Of a stretch of 64,000 nt of DNA, positions 55,001 through 64,000 are shown piece after piece. The DNA lies in NCBI GenBank assembly GCA_004431415.1, contig QPMI01000038.1, positions 332,955 to 396,954 of the forward strand, in the 5' to 3' direction. Within the stretch, counting starts at the first letter, position 1. Every line of letters starts with the position of its first letter. The translations under genes and the position numbers were made by a program. The notes beneath the pieces were generated by a model that worked only from the letters and a program-made list of their open reading frames with translations, searched no databases and was not told the DNA's origin. The stretch comes from Cyanophora paradoxa (Eukaryota > Glaucocystophyceae > Cyanophorales > Cyanophoraceae).

Positions 55001-58000
55001 CGGGGCCTGGTTCATGGACTGGAGGTAGTCGTGCTGCTCGGCGGAGAGGTCCGTGTCGCTGAGCAGCTGCGCCATCCCCGTGATCCCGTTCAGCGGCGTC
55101 CGCACCTCGTGGCACCTGCCCCCGCCCCGTCACCCCGAGCACCGCAGGCGCGGACCGCGGCCCGGCGGCGCCCGCGCTCCGCACGCACACTGCGGCGGGC
55201 GGTGAGGGGCGGGCGGCGGGCGGCGCGGGCGGCGCGGGGCGCACCGTAGGCGATGAGGCGGGCCTTGGCGTGCGCGGCGGCTGCGGCGGCCGGTGAGGGG
55301 CGGGGCGGGGCGGGGCGGGGCACGGGAGCCGACGCGCACCCTTCATCTCGATCATGCGGACCTTCTCGCTCATGTCCTGCCCCACGCAGATGGCCCCGAC
55401 GATCGAGCCGGCGAGGTCCCGCCGCCCCGCCGCGTTCACCATCAGCCGCACCGTCCGCCGCCCCAGCGCCGCCGGCTCCTGCCCCGGCAGCACCTCCTCC
55501 GCCGGCGTCATCACCTCGCTCTCAGAGCCTGCCGCGCGCGCGTCAGCGGCGGGGGCAGTGGCGGGGGCGGGCGGGGGCACCGGAGGCGACGGAGGCGTGG
55601 GCGCTGGCGAGGCGGCGGGCGGCGGAGGGGCGGCAGAGGAACTCGACCTCGTGGTTCTCGACCTCGCGCCCGCGCTCGAGCACGCCGGCGAGGGTCTCGC
55701 GCAGCGCGGCGCGCCCCTCCTCCGCCACGAACGCGAGCACCGGCTGCCCCAGCGCCTCCTCCCGCCGGCACCCCGTCGCCTTCTGCTCCCCCCCGCCCCG
55801 CCCCGTCGGGTCTGGCGCCGGCGCCGGCGCGGGGGCGGGAGGCGGCGGGGCGCACGGCCATGGCGGCGTTCCACTCGACGACGAGGCCGGCGGGGTCGAC
55901 GGCGAAGATGGGCGCGTTGCTGTACTGGATGAGGCAGCGGAGGTCGTGGGCGAGCAGCACGGCCTTCGACTCGGACTCGCGCAGCGACTCGAGCAGCGCG
56001 TGCCGCTCGCTCACGTCCCGCACCACCAGCACCAGCATCTCCCCGCCCGCCGTCCGCACCCGCCCCGCCGAGATCTCCGCCGGGAAGCGCCCCCCGCCGC
56101 CCGGCCGCACGCAGACGAACTCGCGGGCGCCGGCGGGGGCGGGGGCGGGGCCGGGCTTGGGGCCGGGGGCGGGGAGGAGGAGCTCGCGGAAGCGCTCGCG
56201 GCAGGCGGCGTCGACGAAGAGCTCCGCGAAGGCGGCCCCGAGGACCTCCTCGGGCCGCGGCACGCCGAAGAGCGCGAGGGCGCGCGCGTTGAGCTTCGCC
56301 ACGCGCCCCGCGCCGTCGACGACGAAGACGGCGTCCATCATGCCCGTGATGATGGCGAGCAGGGAGCGCATCTTGCCGATCGCCGCCCCGAAGGTGTGCA
56401 GCTCCTTCACGAACGAGCCGAGGCGGCGCTCGGGCTCCTCGGCGCCGGTCCGCAGCGCCGCCACCGCCTCCACCTCCCGCGAGAAGTGCCGCAGCTGCCG
56501 CGTCATCTGCCGCCGCCTGTCAGCCCCGCCCGCCGGCCGGCAGCGCCCGCCGGGCCCGGCGCGCCTCGACGGAGATGACGGCGACGAGGGCGATGATGAC
56601 GGCGAAGCCGACCGAGCCGATGATCGACGAGACCTGCCCCGCGCCCCGCGCCCCGCCCCTCAGCCCCCGCCCCCGCCCGCCGTCGCCGGGGGCGCACCCG
56701 CGCGTTGAGGTACACGAGGGCGCGGATGTCGTCGTCCGGCGTCACCACCCCGATCAGGATCTGCGCCCCGGCCACCCCGGTCGGCGGCGCCGGCGGGCGG
56801 GGCGGGGGCGGGGGCGGGGCGCGCCTTGAGCTCGCCGGGGCGGGCCCCGCCGGACGCGGGGGCGCCGGGGGTGACGGGGACGCGGACGGGGAAGAAGCGG
56901 GAGCGGTAGACGCGGCCGCCGTGCGAGAAGTCGTTCTCCCCGACCCGCAGCGCCGACACGGCGTCCAGCCGCGCCCTCCCCTCCGCGTCCGCCGGCAGCG
57001 ACTGCACGAAGGCCCGCAGCAGCGGGTCCTGCCGCCCGGCGCGCCTCGGCCGGCGGCGCGGCGGGCGGGGGAGGGGGCGGGGCGGACGGGGAGGTTCTCG
57101 ACGGGGGTGAGGGTGTAGGAGGGGGCGCTGGCGTTGGAGGCCCAGACGGCGGTGGTGAGGACGGAGGGGTCGCGGTAGGCGATGACGAAGCGCTTGCCGC
57201 TCGCGTCGGTGCTGAGGACGACCGCGAAGCCGCTCTCCGTGACCTGGATCGAGGCCACGAACTCCGACAGCGTCCCGATCTCCAGCGTCATCGAGATGAT
57301 CCTGCCGCGTGCGTCGGGCCCCGCCCCTCCGCCCCGCCGCCCCGCCGGCCCCGGGCCCCGCGCACCCCTGCATCTTGCCCTCCCCCGTCCGCTTCGTCGG
57401 ATCCGACGGGCTGTAGAAGAACGGCTGCGCCCCGGCCCCGGTCGGCGGCCGCGGTCCGGGCCGGGGCGGGGCGGGGCGGGGCGGGGGCGGACGAGGCTGT
57501 AGGAGACGCCGAGGCCGCCGACGGTGAGCGCGCTGCCGCCGCCGTACAGCAGAACGTACGCCGGCGTCCACGCCGCCGCCTGCGTCGCCTCCACCGCCTG
57601 CCCCGCCCCGCCTCAGTCCCCGCGCCCGCGCCCAGCGCCCCGCGCCCCGCGCCCCGCCCACCTTCCAGAACGGCCGCGTCCTGCGCCCGGGGCCCGCCCC
57701 CTGCGTCAGCCCCGCGCGGGGGCGGGCGGGGCCTGGGGGCGCGGCGGGGGCGGACCGGGGGTCGAGGAGGGCGGGGCGCTCGGTCCACATGAGCTGCCGC
57801 TCGAGCGTGTCCTCGCGGAAGTAGTACCCGTGGCGGTCGAGGCGGGAGCCGTTCGTCAGGACCGTCTCGATGAACGTGAACGGCTCGATGGGGCGCGGCG
57901 CCGTCGCTGCCTGCCACTCGGCCTGCTCGCGGCGGTACAGGAAGCCCGTCCCGTCCCCCAGGATCAGCGCCACCGACCACACCGTCGGGTTCGAGTCTGC

Positions 58001-59066
58001 CGCCCGCCGCTCAGCCCGCCGCCCCCGCTCCCGCGGCCGGGCGGCGCACGGAGGGTGCCCCGCGCCGTGGCCATCGCCCGATCGAAGTCCGCCGGCGTCA
58101 CCTGCACCGGCTTCACCAGCGGCGCCGCCGCCACCCGCGCGTTCTGCGCCCGCCCCTCAGCCGCCCCGCCGCGGAGAGCCGAACGATCGCGGGCGCGCGC
58201 CGTCTCCGCGATGCGCATCGCTCGCGTGAAGACCGTCACGACGTTCTCGTACACCCGCCGCCCCACGTGCATCAGCACTGCCGCCCGCGCACGCGTCAGG
58301 CGGCCGTGAGCTCGAGCCGCGCCCCTCGTCGGCCCATCGCGGCGCGCACGCTGGCTGCTGAGCGTCTCGGCCGTCGCGTCGGCGTTGCGGTAATTCACCA
58401 GCGCGATAGCAATCACCGCAGCGACCTGAACCGAGCCCGTTGGCGGCAGCGGGGCGTCCTGGCGCAGCTGCGGAGGGCCGCCGCGCACGAGGACGCCGAC
58501 GACGACCGGCAGCGCCACGAAGCGCAGGCTGATGCGGAAGCGGGGCGACTTGTCCTTGCCTCCCGGCGTGTCGGCCGCGGGCGGCCCGCTCTGCCTCCGG
58601 TACCACCCGCCGGCGCTGGTGCCCTCCCTACGGCGCGGCCCACGTCAGGCGCCGGCCCTCGCGAATTCGAAGGAGGGCGCGGGCGCGGGGCGGGGCGGGC
58701 GGGGCGGACTTGGGGCCGGCGAGGGAGGCGGTGCTGGCGCGCAGGGCGAGGGGCTCGCCCTCGGGCGAGGGCGTGGTCGCGTCGTCGTCCGGCTGGAGAT
58801 TGGCGACGATGACCGCCGCCGCCGCCGCCGTCGCCGGCGCCGGCGCCACCTGCGAGCCCGAGGGCTTCCGCGGCGCCGAGACCGCCCCGCTGCGCAGGGT
58901 CGGCGGGCGTACGCGTCCGCGCGAGGGCAGCTCCGATGCGGAGCCCCGCCGCGGCCGGGCTTATGGCGCACCGTACGCTGTGCTCGGAGTCGCGAGCTGC
59001 GGCAAGGGACGGTGTGCTAGGGGCGCCCGGCCGGCAGTGGCAGTCCTCCTCGACTGGGGTGATCAT
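52020..59066 (-). CDS. Hybrid sensor histidine kinase (membrane sensor - PAS - HisKA - HATPase - two receivers), left copy
   Basis: This is a phosphorelay sensor. A disordered N-terminus precedes TM1 (ISLRFVALPVVVGVLV, about 58500). A large extracytoplasmic, Cache-like region (about 58400-56700) includes VWSVALILGDGTGFLYRRE, FFYSPSDPTKR and TLSEFVASIQVTESGFAVVL. TM2 is IIGSVGFAVIIALVAVISVE (about 56620-56570). PAS domains follow (IITGMMDAVFVVDGAGRVAK; APIFAVDPAGLVVEWNAAM). The H-box is HEVRTPLNGITGMAQ (about 55100). The kinase lobe shows ILINLAV, NACKFTHDGYVLI, GMGMDREGVARLFQDFVQ, GGTGMG and LSISKQLAELMGGR. The first receiver is weak (RFDAVLVDDDLPG). The second is canonical: VLLVEDQALNQKIVEQML, then LILM joined to DMQMPRLDG across an intron (phospho-Asp), VPIVALTS and DAVLRKPVKRDELL. 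The stop is TAG at 52022-52020. Introns are short with CCCCGCC tracts. The start is uncertain, between about 58850 and 59066. Confidence 0.88.
55153..58545 (-). repeat. Left arm of large inverted duplication
   Basis: On the minus strand this 3.4-kb segment matches 60580-64000 on the plus strand through exons and introns, differing by scattered substitutions and small indels. The match starts just before TM1 of the kinase and continues to the window edge, so the true arm is longer. Confidence 0.9.
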
Positions 59067-60375
59067 TTGCGAGCTCGAGCGCGCGGGCCAGGAGCCCCCG
59101 GCCGAACGCCGCTTGCTCGCCTGCTTTCCACGGCGCCTTAAGCTTCTTTCGTCGGGCTTAAACGCGGCCGCGCGGGCTCCGCGTCTGGGGGTTCCGAACA
59201 GGCGTGCTCAGCGGCCGCGGCGGCGCGAAAGCTCGATGTGAGCCTGTGGCTGTTAACGTTCACTGTTTTCGCCAAGCTGGGCTGCTCAGGCTGCCCTCTC
59301 GAGCGACCGCGTGGCCCTGGCCAGTGGGCGCGGTGGCTGCCAACTGACGAACGCGCGGCGCCCCGGCGACTCGAGCTCGCCGGCGAGCCTCAAGATCTAA
59401 AGCTGCGCTGCTGTTGAGCTGACGGCATATCGCTGCAACTTGGCAAGGGTCGCATATGCATGTCTACGCAGCAGGCGTGCGACGCCGCCGACGCGGCGCG
59501 ACTCCACGCGAGCTCGAGGCAACTTGGCATTGTTGCAATTGGCAACCTCGGAGCCGGGAGCTCGGAGAAATGCGCACACGTACGCGCGTACGCAAATTGC
59601 GAAATACTTCGTTCGATCAAAATTCATGGCATTCATGAATCCGAGCTAGGCTTCCGAGTACGTACCTGCGTGCGAATCGGTGCGATGCTAGGAGCCCGCG
59701 CCGCCGCAGAGGCTGGGGAGGGGGCGCCGTCACCGGTACCGGCGTCACGCCGCCGTGGCGATTACTAGTACTTAACACGCATTCATAGATTGCGGAAGTT
59801 CTTTGCAGACTGTCAATTTCGTTTGATCAATCGGTAATATTAATATTGCTCAAATCTCCGGATCCCCGGGCCGCGAACTCTCGGAAAAGTGTTCATTTCC
59901 TTGGGATTTCTCAAGATTCCTTGCGCAAATGCCGTTCAAAGAGAGAATGGACGGATATCGAATCTAATGTCGATTAAGGGGCGCCCCACAAAAATGTGCG
60001 GCCGCCGGCCGCCCATGCCCAGCGGCGCCACGCGGTGGCGCGGCCCGGGGGGTACGTAAGCTGCAGACTCTGAGAATTTGAAGGCGCGTCCGGCGCGGCA
60101 AGCTAGTAGCAAGATTCTGGTAACGGCGTAACGCGCGTACGCGTGCAGTGTTTACAGTATCGCGTATACGTACGCGTGCAATTGATGCAAGCAGCAGGCC
60201 TCATGATCAACAGCGGCCTGCCAGCAGGCTGCTAGCTTGTCCGGCGAGCACCGATCGATATCGTCTGATCTACAGCAGCTGCAGTTAGAAGCGTTACCGA
60301 AGAGACTGCACGCTGGCGATTGCAGCAAGGGCATCAGCGCAGGCACTGGTGATATTCTGACAGTGCTGCTCTCCG
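59067..60375. other. Spacer between the two divergent kinase copies
   Basis: The central, non-duplicated spacer carries no supported exon. It is AT-richer, with palindromic words (ACGTACGCGTACG, AATATTAATATT) and an ACGCGTACGCGTGCAG-like run near 60130-60180. It presumably holds promoters for both kinase copies. Confidence 0.5.
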
Positions 60376-63300
60376 ATGGAGGCGCGGGTGCACCCGCGGC
60401 CGCCAGCGAGCGATCCGGAGTTGGACCTTGCAATTGTCGAAAAGTCAGATGGGGCCGCCTCCCGCGCGCTCTTTGTTGTGAGCGATGGCAAGTCCGAGAA
60501 GGCTTTCCGAGACACGCCGAGCGGACGCGACTCGCAATCGCCTTGGCGCGAGGATCGGGATGCGCCCCCGGATGCGGCGCCCCGCTTCCGCATCAGCCTG
60601 CGCTTCGTGGCGCTGCCGGTCGTCGTCGGCGTCCTCGTGCGCGGCGGCCCTCAGCGCGGGGCCGTGGCGTACGACGCCCTCTGGCGCTAAAGAGCTCGAA
60701 CTCGGCGCATGCAGGTCGCTGTTGTCGTCGCCCTGACGCTGGTGAATTACCGCAACGCCGACGCGACGGCCGAGACGCTCAGCAGCCAGCGTGCGCGCCG
60801 CGATGGGCCGACGAGGGGCGCGGCTCGAGCCCACGGCCGCCTGACGCGTGCGCGGGCGGCAGTGCTGATGCACGTGGGGCGGCGGGTGTACGAGAACGTC
60901 GTGACGGTCTTCACGCGGGCGATGCGCATCGCGGAGACGGCGCGCGCCCGCGATCGTTCGGCTCTCCGCGGCGGGGCGGCTGAGGGGCGGGCGCAGAACG
61001 CGCGGGTGGCGGCGGCGCCGCTGGTGAAGCCGGTGCAGGTGACGCCGGCGGACTTCGATCGGGCGATGGCCACGGCGCGGGGCACCCTCCGTGCGCCGCC
61101 CGGCCGCGGGAGCGGGGGCGGCGGGCTGAGCGGCGGGCGGCAGACTCGAACCCGACGGTGTGGTCGGTGGCGCTGATCCTAGGGGACGGGACGGGCTTCC
61201 TGTACCGCCGCGAGCAGGCCGAGTGGCAGGCGGCGACGGCGCCGCGCCCCATCGAGCCGTTCACGTTCATCGAGACGGTCCTGACGAACGGCTCCCGCCT
61301 CGACCGCCACGGGTACTACTTCCGCGAGGACACGCTCGAGCGGCAGCTCATGTGGACGAGCGCCCCGCCCTCCTCGACCCCCGGTCCGCCCCCGCCGCGC
61401 CCCAGGCCCCGCCCGCCCCCGCGCGGGCTGACGCAGGGGCGGGCCCCGGGCGCAGGACGCGGCCGTTCTGGAAGGTGGGCGGGCGCGGGCGCGGGGCGCG
61501 GGGCGCGGGCGCGGGGCGCGGGCGCGGGTCGCGGGGCGTGAGGCGGGGCGGGGCAGGCGGTGGAGGCGACGCAGGCGGCGGCGTGGACGCCGGCGTACGT
61601 TCTGCTGTACGGCGGCGGCAGCGCGCTCACCGTCGGCGGCCTCGGCGTCTCCTACAGCCTCGTCCGCCCCCGCCCCGCCCCGCCCCGCCCCGCCGCGGAC
61701 CGCGGGCGCGGCCGCCGACGGGCGCCGGGGCGCAGCCGTTCTTCTACAGCCCGTCGGACCCGACGAAGCGGACGGGGGAGGGCAAGATGCAGGGGTGCGC
61801 GGGGCGCGGGGCCGGCGGGGCGGCGGGGCGGCGGGGCGGGGCCCGAGGCGGGGCGGCAGGATCATCTCGATGACGCTGGAGATCGGGACGCTGTCGGAGT
61901 TCGTGGCCTCGATCCAGGTCACGGAGAGCGGCTTCGCGGTCGTCCTCAGCACCGACGCCGCCGGCAAGCGCTTCGTCATCGCCTACCGCGACCCCTCCGT
62001 CCTCACCACCGCCGTCCGGGCCTCCAACGCCAGCGCCCCCTCCTACACCCTCACCCCCGTCGAGAACCTCCCCGTCCGCCCCGCCCCCTCCACCGCCCGC
62101 CGCGCCGCCGGCCGAGGCGCGCCGGGCGGCAGGACCCGCTGCTGCGGGCCTTCGTGCAGTCGCTGCCGGCGGACGCGGAGGGGAGGGCGCGGCTGGACGC
62201 CGTGTCGGCGCTGCGGGTCGGGGAGAACGACTTCTCGCACGGCGGCCGCGTCTACCGCTCCCGCTTCTTCCCCGTCCGCGTCCCGTCACCCCGGCGCCCC
62301 CGCGTCCGGCGGGGCCCGCCCCGGCGAGCTCAAGGCGCGCCCCGCCCCGCCCCGCCCGCGCGCCGCCGCCGCCGACCGGGGGGGGCGGGGCGCAGATCCT
62401 GATCGGGGTGGTGACGCCGGACGACGACATCCGCGCCCTCGTGTACCTCAACGCGCGGGTGCGCCCCCGGCGACGGCGGGCGGGGGCGGGGGCGGGGGCT
62501 GAGGGGCGGGGCGCGGGGCGCGGGGCAGGTCTCGTCGATCATCGGCTCGGTCGGCTTCGCCGTCATCATCGCCCTCGTCGCCGTCATCTCCGTCGAGGCG
62601 CGCCGGGCCTGGCGGGCGCTGCCGGCGGGCGGGCGGGGCTGACAGGCGGCGGCAGATGACGCGGCAGCTGCGGCACTTCTCGCGGGAGGTGGAGGCGGTG
62701 GCGGCGCTGCGGACGGGGGCCGAGGAGCCCGAGCGGCGCCTCGGCTCGTTCGTGAAGGAGCTGCACACCTTCGGGGCGGCGATCGGCAAGATGCGCTCCC
62801 TGCTCGCCATCATCACGGGCATGATGGACGCCGTCTTCGTCGTCGACGGCGCGGGCCGCGTGGCGAAGCTCAACGCGCGGGCGCTGGCGCTCTTCGGCGT
62901 GGCGCGGCCGGAGGACGTCCTCGGCGCCGCCTTCCCCGAGCTCTTCGTCGACGCCGCCTGCCGCGAGCGCTTCCGCGAGCTCCTCCTCCCCGCCCCCGTC
63001 CCCAAGCCCGCCCCCGCCCCCGCCCCCGCCGGAGCCCGCGAGTTCGTCTGCGTGCGGCCGGGCGGCGGGGCGCGCTTCCCGGCGGAGATCTCGGCGGGGC
63101 GGGTGCGGACGGCGGGCGGGGAGATGCTGGTGCTGGTGGTGCGGGACGTGAGCGAGCGGCACGCGCTGCTGGAGTCGCTGCGCGAGTCCGAGTCGAAGGC
63201 CGTGCTGCTCGCGCACGACCTCCGCTGCCTCATCCAGTACAGCAACGCGCCCATCTTCGCCGTCGACCCCGCCGGCCTCGTCGTCGAGTGGAACGCCGCT

Positions 63301-64000
63301 ATGGCCGTCCGCCCCGCCCCGCCCCGCCCCCGCCCCGCCCCCGCGCCGGCGCCAGACCCGACGGGGCGGGCGGGAGCAGAAGGCGACGGGGTGCCGGCGG
63401 GAGGAGGCGCTGGGGCAGCCGGTGCTCTCGTTCGTGGCGGAAGAGGGGCGCGCTGCGCTGCGCGAGACCCTCGCCGGCGTGCTCGAGCGCGGGCGCGAGG
63501 TCGAGAACCACGAGGTCGAGTTCCTCTGCCGCCCCTCCGCCGCCCGCCGCCTCGCCAGCGCCCACGCCTCCGTCGCCTCCGGTGCCCGCCCGCCCCCGCC
63601 ACTGCCCCCGCCGCTGACGCGCGCGCGGCAGGCTCTGAGAGCGAGGTGATGACGCCGGCGGAGGAGGTGCTGCCGGGCAGGAGCCGGCGGCGCTGGGCGG
63701 CGGACGGTGCGGCTGATGGTGAACGCGGCGGGGCGGCGGACCTCGCCGGCTCGATCGTCGGGGCCATCTGCGTGGGGCAGGACATGAGCGAGAAGGTCCG
63801 CATGATCGAGATGAAGGGTGCGCGTCGGCTCCCGTGCCCCGCCCCGCCCCGCCCCGCCCCTCACCGGCCGCCGCAGCGCCGCGCACGCCAAGGCCCGCCT
63901 CATCGCCTACGGTGCGCCCCGCGCCGCCCGCCCGCCCGCCGCCCGCCCTCACCGCCCGCCGCGTGTGCGTGCGGAGCGCGGGCGCCGCCGGGCCGCGGTC
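60376..64000 (+). CDS. Hybrid sensor histidine kinase, right copy (5' part; runs off the window)
   Basis: The ATG at 60376 opens an N-terminus unlike that of the left copy (MEARVHPRPPASDPELDLAI). From PRFRISLRFVALPVVVGVLV onward it follows the left copy through the sensor region, TM2 (about 62535-62600), the PAS domains and the exon ending KARLIAYG at about 63911. The window ends before the H-box. An intron of about 48 bp, from GTGGCG near 60662 to GCATGCAG, restores VAVVVALTLVNYRNADATAE in frame past an in-frame TAA. Compared with the left copy, one C is missing near 61356 (after QLMWT), and one G is missing in each of three runs near 63676, 63694 and 63738. These shift the frame. They may be assembly errors in homopolymers or the first lesions of a dying duplicate. 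Confidence 0.8.
60580..64000 (+). repeat. Right arm of large inverted duplication
   Basis: Plus-strand partner of 55153-58545, with a 2.03-kb unique spacer between the arms. The first match is CCCCGCTTCCGCATCAGCCT; upstream of this the two genes have unrelated 5' ends. Confidence 0.9.

Noticed and set aside
1-64000. CRISPR arrays, rRNA genes, bacterial operons or riboswitches
   Set aside because: No regularly spaced identical repeats, no rRNA core sequences and no operon-like spacing; spliced genes show this is a eukaryotic nuclear sequence.

Overview
This window looks like nuclear DNA of a very GC-rich, intron-rich microbial eukaryote, most likely an alga or related protist. Genes run on both strands and are split into many short exons. 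Hybrid histidine kinases argue against an animal. A RUS/DUF647 protein, F-box proteins, a PHD-ELM2-SANT protein, an ENA-type P-ATPase and a Kangaroo/PAT-like tyrosine-recombinase retrotransposon fit an alga or protist, but the lineage cannot be fixed from sequence alone (a glaucophyte, haptophyte, green alga or stramenopile are all possible). Introns start mostly with GTGCG or, unusually often, with GC (GCGCG, GCGAG, GCATG, GCAAG) and end in CAG, commonly TGCGCAG. In the GC-rich parts introns are about 45-80 nt and carry poly-C or CCCCGCC tracts. No rRNA, tRNA or CRISPR array was recognised.

Layout: 0.1-6 kb holds a divergent pair, a RUS/DUF647 gene (-) and a membrane/coiled-coil/RING-finger gene (+). 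A small unknown gene (7.3-8.1 kb) and an F-box protein (8.4-10.1 kb) follow. A non-autonomous LTR-type element lies at 10.4-12.5 kb. A PHD-ELM2-SANT chromatin protein spans 13.3-15.4 kb. Two F-box/leucine-rich genes are arranged head to head at 15.8-19.9 kb, followed by a polytopic membrane protein (-) at 20.2-22.8 kb. A complete 9.1-kb tyrosine-recombinase retrotransposon with identical split direct repeats fills 22.9-32.1 kb, just upstream of a third F-box/leucine-rich gene (32.4-34.4 kb).

From 34.5 to 50 kb base composition is less GC-rich. There a type I membrane protein gene (-) consists of five tandem copies of a three-exon cysteine module (34.5-38.6 kb). A broken F-box fragment lies at 40.1 kb and an ENA-type cation P-ATPase with about 40 exons (-) at 42.3-49.6 kb. 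A 381-bp hAT-type MITE with an 8-bp target duplication sits at 50.6-51.0 kb.

The last 12 kb is a large inverted duplication of a hybrid sensor histidine kinase gene. The left copy (-) is complete: membrane sensor, PAS, HisKA, HATPase and two receivers. The right copy (+) runs off the window and carries single-base deletions. The most notable items are the five-fold exon-cassette gene, the PAT/Kangaroo-like element with host-like introns, the hAT MITE, the inverted kinase pair, and the abundance of GC-AG introns confirmed by family-conserved exon joins.
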